A DNA stretch of 17,340 nucleotides. It comes from Nitrospirota bacterium (GTDB lineage Bacteria; Nitrospirota; JAOUDF01). This document shows, piece after piece, positions 1 through 8,312 of the stretch. The notes beneath the pieces were generated by a model. It searched no databases. It was not told the DNA's origin and was given only the letters and a program-made list of their open reading frames with translations. Location: assembly GCA_029859385.1 (NCBI GenBank), contig JAOUDF010000028.1, positions 1 through 17,340 on the forward strand, in the 5' to 3' direction. Every line of letters starts with the position of its first letter. The first letter of the stretch is position 1. A program made the translations under genes and the position numbers.

Positions 1-1049
<1,049 letters not shown>

Positions 1050-1062
1050 TATTTCAAAGAAT

Positions 1063-1090
1063 TTTGAATCCAAGCTTAGCTTGTTTCAAA
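1063..1090 (-). other. Hairpin in the 16S leader just upstream of the mature 5' end
   Basis: A perfect inverted repeat, CAAGCT at 1071-1076 and AGCTTG at 1078-1083, sits inside an outer pair TTTGA at 1063-1067 and TCAAA at 1086-1090. It lies about 14 bases upstream of the mature 16S end. It may be part of the precursor stem or a leader structure used in processing; that role is inferred from position only. Confidence 0.5.
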
Positions 1091-1135
1091 TGGAATTTAC
1101 TAAAGGACTCCATCTACCAAGCACTTCACCTATTT

Positions 1136-1150
1136 AGTTTTCAAAGACCA
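1136..1150 (-). promoter_or_regulatory. boxA-like antitermination element in the rRNA leader
   Basis: Read on the minus strand the leader carries TGGTCTTTGAAAACT, close to the boxA-type motif found upstream of 16S genes in many bacteria, where NusB/NusE bind and support antitermination. It lies about 60 bases after the proximal promoter and about 90 before the 16S. No clear boxB or boxC was assigned. Confidence 0.6.
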
Positions 1151-1207
1151 AGACCCAGCGACCCGCCTTTAATTTGACAGGCGCACCCGATCAATCGCGG
1201 AACGATT

Positions 1208-1236
1208 AAAGTATCATTCGCCGCTTCTTTTGTCAA
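1208..1236 (-). promoter_or_regulatory. rRNA promoter P1 (proximal)
   Basis: Minus-strand -35 box TTGACA (1231-1236) and -10 box TACTTT (1208-1213) are separated by exactly 17 bp. Transcription would start near 1201, giving a leader of about 150 nt that contains the boxA-like element. The -35 is perfect and the -10 is weaker. Confidence 0.75.
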
Positions 1237-1263
1237 CCCATTTTTTCAGGAGCCTGCGTTTCA

Positions 1264-1373
1264 GGTATTCCTCAAAAGGGGAGCGATTTGTACCACACGG
1301 TTGCCGATTGTGTCAACCTATTTTCTTCAGCTTATTTTCAGCCGCTGCGCGGCGCCGAAGAGTGGTATTCCTC
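1264..1373 (-). repeat. Two copies of a promoter-proximal module, 100 bp apart
   Basis: The 10-mer GAGGAATACC (minus strand) occurs at 1264-1273 and 1364-1373, in each case just after a -10 box. Upstream of it the copies also share a TGGTA...AA...CTCC pattern and a pyrimidine-rich run. This fits tandem duplication of a promoter plus its initial transcribed region, followed by divergence. Confidence 0.6.
1287..1316 (-). promoter_or_regulatory. rRNA promoter P2 (middle)
   Basis: Minus-strand -35 box TTGACA (1311-1316) and -10 box TACAAA (1287-1292) are 18 bp apart. The block just downstream (GAGGAATACC, 1264-1273) is repeated exactly after P3, so P2 and P3 look like copies of one promoter unit. 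Confidence 0.65.
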
Positions 1374-1386
1374 GAAAGGAGGCAGG

Positions 1387-1437
1387 GTTATACCATGGCC
1401 ATTTTTTAGTGTCAACAGATATTTTAAATAATTTATC
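1387..1437 (-). promoter_or_regulatory. rRNA promoter P3 (distal) with UP-like AT-rich element
   Basis: This is the best of the three promoters: -35 TTGACA (1410-1415), 17-bp spacer, -10 TATAAC (1387-1392). Directly upstream of the -35, about 1418-1437, is a run made almost only of A and T, resembling an UP element that binds the alpha subunit C-terminal domain and is common at strong rRNA promoters. Confidence 0.75.
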
Positions 1438-1548
1438 AACGACACATCTTTCCCGATCCCTCTTTACCTGCTATCACCCCGCAAAGCATCTGTTGGCGCG
1501 CCTTCAACTCCAATACAGGTTCGTCCGTCAAAAGAGGTGCACTACAGT
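1438..1548. other. Spacer between the lipoprotein gene and the rRNA promoters
   Basis: No open frame with a ribosome-binding site and no hairpin with a T-run is visible here. The folC operon therefore seems to lack an intrinsic terminator before the rRNA promoters, to which it is codirectional, so some read-through is possible. Confidence 0.4.
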
Positions 1549-2166
1549 TCAGCGGTATCTGCAATCAAAGGCAAACGGGATATCCAGCGGCAGGTCGCCG
1601 ACATAAAGGTCGCGCAGTATCAGCTTGACCCCTTTCAGTTCACCCCCCATGGCATCGAAGGCAAGCAGCCTCTCCGACGCATTCCCCGGCGACAGCTTCA
1701 GCTGGGTGTCGTAAAGAGTGACCTGAAGCGCCCCCATCCTTGCCCTTCGCTCCTCATCATCACCAAGATAGGGATAGAAGTCGGTTAAATCGCGATTGAC
1801 GTAGGGCTTGCCGTTATTGTCCACCATGCCTGACATTGAAGGGTTCAGGTAGACCATCTTTTTAGTATGGTTCTCGATGCGCACGACAAAAACGGTGGGT
1901 CGCAAAAACGGATAAAGGACAGTAAAGGGGTTCGTCAATCCCTGGCCGCTGTAATAGTCATCAAGGCCCTTTTCACTCAGGTAGGCTGCAACGACCACCA
2001 ACCCTTCTTTCTCGAACCGGTATTCATTACCCGTTATCCTAAAGGAGGTAATCGGGACACGGGCGGGTTCGAGATAGGGAATACCACTGGCAGGTTTCTC
2101 GACCGAGGCGCAGCCTGCAAGAGCAATGGCAGCGGCAACGACTGCGGTTCGCCACGTCCGCCTCAC
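1549..2166 (-). CDS. Predicted lipoprotein of unknown function, last gene of the folC operon
   Basis: The 205-residue product begins with a basic N-terminus and a hydrophobic stretch ending in a lipobox, L16-A17-G18-C19, so it should be exported and lipid-modified at Cys19. Mature residues around 40-200 look like a compact mixed alpha/beta domain, with no motif I recognise. The start is GTG (2164-2166), overlapping the radC stop by 4 nt (GTGA), which points to translational coupling; a G-rich CGGGG lies 5 nt upstream. With lptD two genes upstream, an envelope role is possible, but nothing in the sequence states one. The lipobox is convincing and the function is unknown. Confidence 0.85.
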   Translation of the reverse strand: MRRTWRTAVVAAAIALAGCASVEKPASGIPYLEPARVPITSFRITGNEYRFEKEGLVVVAAYLSEKGLDDYYSGQGLTNPFTVLYPFLRPTVFVVRIENHTKKMVYLNPSMSGMVDNNGKPYVNRDLTDFYPYLGDDEERRARMGALQVTLYDTQLKLSPGNASERLLAFDAMGGELKGVKLILRDLYVGDLPLDIPFAFDCRYR

Positions 2167-2846
2167 AGCAGCCCCGATTCCTTGAGGCTCACATAGGCGC
2201 CGCCGACTATGATGAGATGATCGAGGAGCTCGACGCCAAGGAGCCTGCCCGATTCGTCCAGTTGACGGGTGATGGAGATATCTTCCTGACTGGGCGTCGT
2301 ATCGCCCGATGGGTGGTTATGGGCGACCAGTACCGCGGCGGCCCCGTAATGAACTGCCGGCCGGAAGACTTCCCGGGGGTGCACAAGACTGCCGGTGAGA
2401 GAGCCGACAGAAACCACCTCCTGATGCAGCACCCGGTGTCGCACGTCAAGGTAGAGGGCCCTGAACTCTTCTTTCTTGAGACGCCCCATTTCGGAGACAT
2501 AGCGGTAAGCGTCGGCAGGCCCCTTGATCGCCTCACCAGCGGCGGAGCCGTTGAAAAATCTCCTGCCCAGCTCGAGACAGGCAATTATCTGGCAGGCCTT
2601 GACCTCCGGGATATCGAGTAGCTCCCTCAGGCGCCGCACATCCCGCTCCGAGGCGATGCCTCTTGAGCCGTAGTCCCTCAGTATGCGGCCGGACAGCTCC
2701 AGGACCCCTTCGCCCTTTACGCCGGTATTAAGCACGACAGCCAGAAGCTCCCCGTCGCTGAGGGCATCGGGCCCGTTGCGGACCAGCTTCTCCCTTGGTC
2801 GGGCATCTTCGGCAAGGTCCTTGACCTTTATATGGTATGTCTCCAC
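2163..2846 (-). CDS. radC: RadC family JAB/MPN-domain protein
   Basis: The product has the two-part RadC layout: an N-terminal helix-hairpin-helix-like region (LLDIPEVKACQIIACLELGRR-type segment near residues 75-95) and a C-terminal JAMM metalloprotease-like domain. The signature HNHPSGDTTPSQED has putative metal ligands at about H176, H178 and D189. Despite the historic DNA-repair name, the family's cellular role is unsettled. The longest frame starts at a TTG (2865-2867) without a good ribosome-binding site. The GTG at 2844-2846 has GGGAG 7 nt upstream and gives 227 residues, the normal family length, so I chose it. It lies 53 nt after the lptD stop, and its stop overlaps the lipoprotein start, consistent with one transcript from folC onward. 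Confidence 0.93.
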   Translation of the reverse strand: METYHIKVKDLAEDARPREKLVRNGPDALSDGELLAVVLNTGVKGEGVLELSGRILRDYGSRGIASERDVRRLRELLDIPEVKACQIIACLELGRRFFNGSAAGEAIKGPADAYRYVSEMGRLKKEEFRALYLDVRHRVLHQEVVSVGSLTGSLVHPREVFRPAVHYGAAAVLVAHNHPSGDTTPSQEDISITRQLDESGRLLGVELLDHLIIVGGAYVSLKESGLL

Positions 2847-2899
2847 TGCTCCGCTCCCGGACAACAACCGTGACGATCTCGACCCAGGGGAGTGTTCCG

Positions 2900-5089
2900 T
2901 CAGAACTCCAGTGAAGTAAGCCCCTTGAAGTCGATGGTGAAAAGATACTGCGTCTCCCGCTTTCTCACCATGTCGGGAGCGTCTTCACCCGCCTTCTCTA
3001 TATAATGAAGGCTGATCCCCCAGCACTGCCCCGAGTAGCTCAGAGTGAAGTCCTGCTCGCGGACCTTCGACTTCTCCTGATCGTACCAGATGTTGCCCGC
3101 CACCGCCCAGTTCTTGTTAAACCGGTATCCCGCGCTGGCCTTAATGAAATTGATGGCGCTCTGCCGCGTATAGCGGTGCCCCACTATAAAGAACCAGGGG
3201 CTGTTCGGGTTCATGCTCAGGTCGGTATCATAATGTGACATGTTCCCCGCATCGGGGTCATAGGTGGCCTTGTGCCTGAGATTTACATAGTTGTTGAGCC
3301 AGACGGAGAGGTCTCCTGCAATGGTACCGAAGGGCCGACGGTTGACGCCCCGCTCCCTTCTCTTGGCCTCTTCCACGTTAAAGCTCTGGGAAAGGGTGAA
3401 GACCATCAGCTCCTGCTTCACCGTCTGCTCGCCGACGCTGTATTTACCGATGAGGCGGTTGGTCAGCGACCAGGTAAGGTGGTCCCGCTCACCTATGGAA
3501 TCGACCGCATCGAACTGAGGTATCTTGCGCTGGTGGTGTATATAAGGAACGTGGCTGTAGTCGAGCCCCGGCTCAACCTGGTGACGGATCGCGTCCATCC
3601 CCCAGAAGCCGTTGGCCTGATATACCTTTGCCAGTTTCACGTTGAGGGAGACTCCCGCCTCGGGGACCTCGCGAGTTGTCGCTTCGTTACGGGCAGAACC
3701 TGCCTGCCTGTCCCATTTCCGGTTGTACATCGTCTCCCTGAACCCGACCCGCGGACTCAGGATAAAGCCGTAACCAAGGTCATAGTCCCCGATCATGCGG
3801 GGGTAGAGGTCAAGACGGCTGCCGTCCATCCCTTCCCTCCGGTAGAAGCGGGTCGCCGACGCGTCGAAATAATAGAACCAGGGCGACTCTCCTATGCGGG
3901 TCCGGTTCATTGTGTAGCGGACCTCCGGCAATCTCTGAAGGGTGGAGGAGTTGTTGCCCTCCGTCAGGTTGTCCTGATACTGGATAAGCCCCACCAGTGT
4001 GCTCCGCTCCCAGCTCTGGGTCAGGAAGACATTTGACTCGGTATAGCGCTGAATCCGCTGCTCTGTCTGGTCGCTGTAATCCCGATAGTAATTGTTCTCT
4101 TTAAGATAGTGAAAATCGGCCTTTCCCGTCAGCGTCGGTGTAAACCGGTGGATCAGGTTGTAGTCAAGGGAATAACGATTCATGCTCCGATCGCTGTCCT
4201 GTTCATCCCCCTTGTCCTTGTCGTTCTCCCACCCCCTGAAATAGCGATGCTTCAACTCCCCTCGGGAGTCAGCCCCCAGCACATAACGATAGTCGAGCCC
4301 CAGCTCCACCCCTTCAAGCGCCCGGTAATCAAGGCCAAAGGTGGCATCCTGGCTGTCGGAGATGGCCCAGAAGAACCGGTTATACATCTTAAACCCTTCC
4401 CGGGAGCCGATTCCGAAGAGGGGAATCAGAAAGCCGGTCCGGCGCTCCAGGGGGTATTTTACGTAGGGAAAATAGAGAACCGGCACGTCACGTAGATAAA
4501 AGGTGGCGTTCCGGGCCGTCACCGCATCGTCCAGCGTTACATGGAGGTCGGTGCCGCTAAGCTTCCATGCGGGGGTGTCGGCGGTACAGGTAGTGAAGGT
4601 CCCCCTGTCGATTGTGTAGGTATCCTCACCGGTCTTTTCAATCTCGTTGCCCGTAAGGCGCATCTCCTCGAAGTCCTTCCACTGGTCCTTCGATATAACC
4701 ACCGTAGTAGCCGGCGCAGCGGGCTTGTTACTCTTTATATAGAACCTGCCGTTGTAGAGGATCCCCTTCTGGGTGTTGATATTGAAGTCGACCTTGTCGG
4801 TGAAGATAGTGTTGCCGTCCTTGTCGGTATAGGTCACCGACCCCCTGCCCTTCACCTGGCCGGTCTTGTTGTCCAGTTCGGCATGGTCGGTGGAAAGGCG
4901 CATCTTTCCCTGCTCTATCACCACATTGCCGTCGGCGACAAAGACGTCGGTATCGGTCTTGTGCTCAATGACCGTCGCGGAGATGATGGCGGGATTATCA
5001 GACCCCACCTCCAGGGCCGACAACGGTTCCGTCGGCATAAAGACCGCGAGGATCACGAAGACGAACAGAATACGGATCAGAGTAAACAC
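2900..5089 (-). CDS. lptD: LPS-assembly protein LptD
   Basis: LptD is the outer-membrane barrel that inserts lipopolysaccharide into the outer leaflet. The 729-residue product has a signal peptide (hydrophobic residues 4-20, likely cut near LSA-LE), an OstA/LptA-like beta-jellyroll at about 30-165, and a large barrel. Hallmarks are GTFTTC...PAWKLSG at about 163-178 and the conserved FYLRDVPVLYFPY segment. It ends in Phe, as barrels do. The longest frame would extend 39 codons into folC; the GTG at 5087-5089 is preferred because AAAGGA lies just upstream inside the folC 3' end, it follows the folC stop by 2 nt, and the signal peptide then starts directly. Only two cysteines are present, C168 and C689, against four in E. 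coli LptD. No lptE is seen nearby. Confidence 0.95.
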   Translation of the reverse strand: MFTLIRILFVFVILAVFMPTEPLSALEVGSDNPAIISATVIEHKTDTDVFVADGNVVIEQGKMRLSTDHAELDNKTGQVKGRGSVTYTDKDGNTIFTDKVDFNINTQKGILYNGRFYIKSNKPAAPATTVVISKDQWKDFEEMRLTGNEIEKTGEDTYTIDRGTFTTCTADTPAWKLSGTDLHVTLDDAVTARNATFYLRDVPVLYFPYVKYPLERRTGFLIPLFGIGSREGFKMYNRFFWAISDSQDATFGLDYRALEGVELGLDYRYVLGADSRGELKHRYFRGWENDKDKGDEQDSDRSMNRYSLDYNLIHRFTPTLTGKADFHYLKENNYYRDYSDQTEQRIQRYTESNVFLTQSWERSTLVGLIQYQDNLTEGNNSSTLQRLPEVRYTMNRTRIGESPWFYYFDASATRFYRREGMDGSRLDLYPRMIGDYDLGYGFILSPRVGFRETMYNRKWDRQAGSARNEATTREVPEAGVSLNVKLAKVYQANGFWGMDAIRHQVEPGLDYSHVPYIHHQRKIPQFDAVDSIGERDHLTWSLTNRLIGKYSVGEQTVKQELMVFTLSQSFNVEEAKRRERGVNRRPFGTIAGDLSVWLNNYVNLRHKATYDPDAGNMSHYDTDLSMNPNSPWFFIVGHRYTRQSAINFIKASAGYRFNKNWAVAGNIWYDQEKSKVREQDFTLSYSGQCWGISLHYIEKAGEDAPDMVRKRETQYLFTIDFKGLTSLEF

Positions 5090-5091
5090 CT

Positions 5092-6438
5092 TTATCCTTT
5101 CAACCCGGCAAGTCCGGGGACAGCAGAGCCTGTTCCTATTGGCAGGGCGATACCAAGCATGATACCCCTGGCCTCCCCTGCGGTAAAAAGCGAGCCTGCG
5201 ATACATATCAGGTCATTTTCTCTTGTCGTGGCCCGCACATGGTCGATGGCATCGGCCACCGACGCCGCTTCCTCGACATGGGGGTGATACTGTTTGACAA
5301 CGGCCTTCATCCGGGCTGGATCGGACGCCCTGTAGTAGGCGGGAGCGGTCACGACCACCCTGTCGGCCAGCGCCGCCAGCGGTTTCACGATACCGTCCAT
5401 ATCCTTGTCGCCGAGAATTCCCAGCACAAGGACGAGGCGGTCATAGCTCCCCGCGAATTCATCCTTCAGCGTTTCTGCCAGCCGTGCCGCCGCTGCCGGG
5501 TTGTGGGCCCCGTCGATCACGATGAGCGGGCTTCCCGCCATCTTCTCCAGTCGCCCTGCCCACCGGGCTGCTGCAAGCCCTTCGCGGACTGCCTCTTGCG
5601 AAATGGTCAGCCCCCGGCGCCTGAGGACCTCCGTGGCCAACAACGCCAGCGAAGCGTTCTCCACCTGATGTTTTCCGATCATGGTGGTCTTCACACCCGG
5701 GATTTCCCCTTCGAGACCGCGATAATCAAAGCAGCCGCCATCAATGCCCGTGACGACCGACGAAACCGAACAATCTCTTCCCGCGCGGTAAAGGACGGCG
5801 TTGTTGGCCAGGCTGGTCGCCTCTATTACCGCAAGGACCTCTGGTTTCCGCTCGCCGGTCACCACCGGTACCCCTTCCTTTATAATCCCCGCCTTTTCAT
5901 AGGCGATATCCTCGATCCGCTCCCCCAGAAACTCCTGATGGTCGAGGTCCACCGAGGTAATCACCGATACCAGCGGGGTAATCACGTTGGTGGAGTCGAG
6001 CCTGCCCCCCATACCCGTTTCCACCACAACAATGTCCACCTTCTGCTCGGCAAACCAGGTAAAGGCAAGGGTGGTGGTAAACTCGAAAAAGGTGGGGACA
6101 AAGGGCTCGTCCAGGCCGTCAATGGCCCGGCGAATACTCTCGGTCAACTCAATGACCTTCTCTTCGGGAATTTGCTCCCCGCTGACCTGTATGCGTTCGG
6201 TAAAGCTTATGAGGTGGGGTGAGGTGTAGAGGCCGACAGTATAACCGGCCCTCTGGAGGATGGAGGCCAGCATCGCTGCCGTTGAGCCCTTGCCGTTGGT
6301 GCCGGCGATATGGACCGACCGGAAGGCCTCATGCGGGTCCCCGACCAGGTTCATCAGGGCGAGGGTATTGGCAAGGCCAAGCTTGGTGCCGTGCTTCTGG
6401 AGGCTGTACAGATACTCGATGGTTCCAGCGTAGGACAA
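5092..6438 (-). CDS. folC: Bifunctional folylpolyglutamate synthase / dihydrofolate synthase
   Basis: FolC is an ATP-dependent Mur-ligase-type enzyme that joins glutamate to dihydropteroate and then lengthens the gamma-glutamyl tail of folates. Motifs appear in order: ATP-binding GTNGKGS (46-52), SPHLISFTERI (73-83), ETGMGGRLDSTNV (140-152), a DLDHQEFLG loop with H167, AYEKAGIIK with the likely carbamylated Lys182, and IDGAHNP (308-314) opening the C-terminal domain. The 448-residue length is normal. The start is TTG (6436-6438), supported by AAGGGG 7 nt upstream and by conserved protein immediately after. It is the first gene of the operon, with lptD following 2 nt after its stop. Whether both activities are present cannot be told from sequence. 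Confidence 0.95.
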   Translation of the reverse strand: MSYAGTIEYLYSLQKHGTKLGLANTLALMNLVGDPHEAFRSVHIAGTNGKGSTAAMLASILQRAGYTVGLYTSPHLISFTERIQVSGEQIPEEKVIELTESIRRAIDGLDEPFVPTFFEFTTTLAFTWFAEQKVDIVVVETGMGGRLDSTNVITPLVSVITSVDLDHQEFLGERIEDIAYEKAGIIKEGVPVVTGERKPEVLAVIEATSLANNAVLYRAGRDCSVSSVVTGIDGGCFDYRGLEGEIPGVKTTMIGKHQVENASLALLATEVLRRRGLTISQEAVREGLAAARWAGRLEKMAGSPLIVIDGAHNPAAAARLAETLKDEFAGSYDRLVLVLGILGDKDMDGIVKPLAALADRVVVTAPAYYRASDPARMKAVVKQYHPHVEEAASVADAIDHVRATTRENDLICIAGSLFTAGEARGIMLGIALPIGTGSAVPGLAGLKG

Positions 6439-6500
6439 CTCGACACCCCTTCTGCATTCCGGCGTTTTTCGCTCATTTCACTCAAGATAAAACAGCGGTT

Positions 6501-6528
6501 TTTATCACGATTTCCGCCGGGATGTCAA
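6501..6528 (-). promoter_or_regulatory. Promoter of the folC-lptD-radC-lipoprotein operon
   Basis: Minus-strand -35 TTGACA (6523-6528, perfect) and -10 GATAAA (6501-6506) are 16 bp apart, or 17 bp to ATAAAA. Transcription would start near 6494, about 56 nt before the folC TTG. It sits directly downstream of the terminator hairpin that closes the preceding transcript. Confidence 0.65.
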
Positions 6529-6530
6529 TC

Positions 6531-6553
6531 AAAAAGGGGCCGGACGGCCCTTT
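6531..6553 (-). terminator. Rho-independent terminator for the ligase/transpeptidase operon
   Basis: On the minus strand, AAAGGGCCG pairs with CGGCCCCTTT across a two-base TC turn with one bulged C, followed by a short T run. It lies about 185 nt after the stop of the transpeptidase-like gene and immediately before the folC promoter, a compact stop/start arrangement. Confidence 0.65.
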
Positions 6554-6641
6554 GGCGGCAACCCCTCCGGGCATCATGAACACTGAAAAAGGCTCATGCC
6601 AAAATTGATAAACTTTCAAGAACCCGGGAAAACCATTCCTT

Positions 6642-6721
6642 CGTCATTCCGGCGAACGCCGGAACCCAGTCGATTCCGACATCCACAAAACCCCTGGACA
6701 CCGGTTTTCAGCGGTGTGACG
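6642..6721. repeat. 80-bp imperfect inverted repeat made of two hairpins (REP/BIME-like)
   Basis: The left arm (6642-6669) contains a perfect TTCCGGCG/CGCCGGAA hairpin (6647-6664). The right arm (6694-6721), read in reverse complement, aligns with the left arm (CGTCA....CCAG at the ends) and contains its own ACACCG/CGGTGT hairpin (6698-6703 with 6712-6717). A 24-bp spacer separates the arms. The left arm resembles the CATTCCGGCG-type palindromic repeats scattered in many proteobacterial genomes. It lies 16 bp beyond the stop of the transpeptidase-like gene, a usual place for such elements, and could also slow transcription or protect mRNA ends. Confidence 0.75.
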
Positions 6722-6737
6722 ACTATTTGTGAAACGG

Positions 6738-8312
6738 CTAGAATTGCGAGGCCAGACAGACTCCGCCTCTTCGGCTATCTCCCGCCCCGGTCGGCCGCTC
6801 CCCGGCCATCACCACCGTATGTACTCCACCGAAATACATGTTCCTGTCGTGCCAGCGGTTGACCGGTACCCCTGTCCGTTCGATCAGGTCGAGGGAGGTT
6901 GCCTCCACCCCTCTCTCTGCCTGGAACACCGCCCTGTCCCAGTGGACCCGGGGCTCATTCACCGCGTCGGCCACCGAAAGACCGTGGTCCAGCAGGTTGA
7001 CGATCACCTGCACAATGGCGTTTCGTATCCGGCTGCTGCCGCCGGTGCCAAGCACCACCTCGGGGACATCTCCCCGCATGACGATGGTCGGCGCCATCAT
7101 CGACGACATCCGCGTACCGGCGGGCAGGGCGTGAAAACCGTGGGGATTGATATCATCCTCGCCAAGCATGTTGTTGAGCATCACCCCCATGCCCGGGATC
7201 ATATGGCCGCACCCCTCGCCGTTGGAGGTGGTGACCGAGGCAGCGTTCCCTTCCTCGTCGGCGACACTGATGTGGGTTGTATTCCCGGTGGCAGGCCTGT
7301 CGCAAAGCCCCAGCTCGCGGGCAAACTCGGCCAGCATGCGGCGATATTCTTCCATCGATCGGTCGGCAAGAAACTTCCCGGCAATCCCCTCTTCGTACAC
7401 CCGCTCGTCGAAGGCCTCGGTCCGGGCCAGGTCGGTGACCCGCATCACTTCGTAAAGCAGCTTGAGATATTCGGCGCTGTTATGCCCCATGCCGCCGACG
7501 TCGTACTGCTCAAGCAGCTTCAGAGAAAATGCCACCAGCGCCCCGCCCGACGATGACGGCGGCGGGTTGAGAAATATCCTCCTGCCACGGTACGACACCT
7601 CCAGCGGCGTGCGCACCTTTGTCTCATAGCTTTTCAGGTCTTCCCGGGTAATGAGCCCTCCCTCACCGAAACCCTTTACGATCTTTTCGGCGATTTCCCC
7701 GTCGTAGAAGCGTTCAAGGCCGTTGACGGCAAGGTACTCCATCGTGTCGGCCATTTCCCGCATGAAGACACGCTCGCCTTCGCCAAGCATCGTCCCCCGA
7801 GGGGCATAGATCGCCCTGCCTTCCTCGGTCAGCGTGAGTATGGGAATGATGGTACGGTGAAAGTAGGCCTGCTGGGCATTGAGCACAAAACCGTCGCGGG
7901 CATAGCGGATGGCTGGCTCCAGCAGGGTCGTCAGCGGCAACGCGCAGTGATGCCGGTGTACCCGGGCAAACCCCGCCATGCAGCCGGGCACGGCGGCAGC
8001 GCCTCTGCCGATATGAAACTGCTGAACAGCGCTGGTGAAGTCGATCTCTATCGGATGGAAATCAAGGGAAGCTCGGGAAGCCGCCCGTCCACGGCCCGGG
8101 ACATCGGGAAAGAAATCGTAGAGAAGGGTCTCACCGCCCCTGGAGTGGGCCATGAAAAAACCGCCCCCACCCATGCTGGTCAACGGCGATTCGCAGACAA
8201 AGGAGGCGAACGATGCCGCCACTGCCGCGTCGAAGGCGTTGCCACCCCGCTCCAACATCTCCATGCCGGCGGCCGCCGTAAGCTGCTGACCTGCCGAGAT
8301 CACTCCCTTCAT
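6738..8312 (-). CDS. ggt: Gamma-glutamyltranspeptidase-like Ntn hydrolase, no signal peptide
   Basis: GGT enzymes self-cleave at a threonine that becomes the nucleophile, then hydrolyse or transfer gamma-glutamyl groups. The pattern GNTTHISVAD places the predicted nucleophile at Thr345; it is followed by VTTSNGEG, MLNNMLGEDD, the paired Ser in RMSSMMAPTI, and GTGGSSRI (oxyanion region). The 524-residue protein starts directly in the catalytic fold (ISAGQQLTAAAGMEML), with no signal peptide, unlike periplasmic GGTs, so a cytoplasmic location is likely. Where E. coli GGT has DFREMAP, with Arg114 binding the glutamate carboxylate, this protein reads DFFPDVP, so the arginine is Phe67 and substrate use may differ. 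The ATG overlaps the upstream ligase stop (ATGA), implying coupled translation. The family is clear and the substrate is not. Confidence 0.9.
   Translation of the reverse strand: MKGVISAGQQLTAAAGMEMLERGGNAFDAAVAASFASFVCESPLTSMGGGGFFMAHSRGGETLLYDFFPDVPGRGRAASRASLDFHPIEIDFTSAVQQFHIGRGAAAVPGCMAGFARVHRHHCALPLTTLLEPAIRYARDGFVLNAQQAYFHRTIIPILTLTEEGRAIYAPRGTMLGEGERVFMREMADTMEYLAVNGLERFYDGEIAEKIVKGFGEGGLITREDLKSYETKVRTPLEVSYRGRRIFLNPPPSSSGGALVAFSLKLLEQYDVGGMGHNSAEYLKLLYEVMRVTDLARTEAFDERVYEEGIAGKFLADRSMEEYRRMLAEFARELGLCDRPATGNTTHISVADEEGNAASVTTSNGEGCGHMIPGMGVMLNNMLGEDDINPHGFHALPAGTRMSSMMAPTIVMRGDVPEVVLGTGGSSRIRNAIVQVIVNLLDHGLSVADAVNEPRVHWDRAVFQAERGVEATSLDLIERTGVPVNRWHDRNMYFGGVHTVVMAGERPTGAGDSRRGGVCLASQF

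Noticed and set aside
2847..2867. TTG start for radC seven codons upstream
   Set aside because: There is no good ribosome-binding site, while the GTG at 2846 has GGGAG at proper spacing and gives the usual protein length.
3272..4036. 254-residue plus-strand open frame
   Set aside because: It is antisense to lptD and has no ribosome-binding site or family motif.
5239..6222. 327-residue plus-strand open frame
   Set aside because: It is antisense to folC, whose motifs are complete and uninterrupted; the product looks like a GC-rich mirror sequence.
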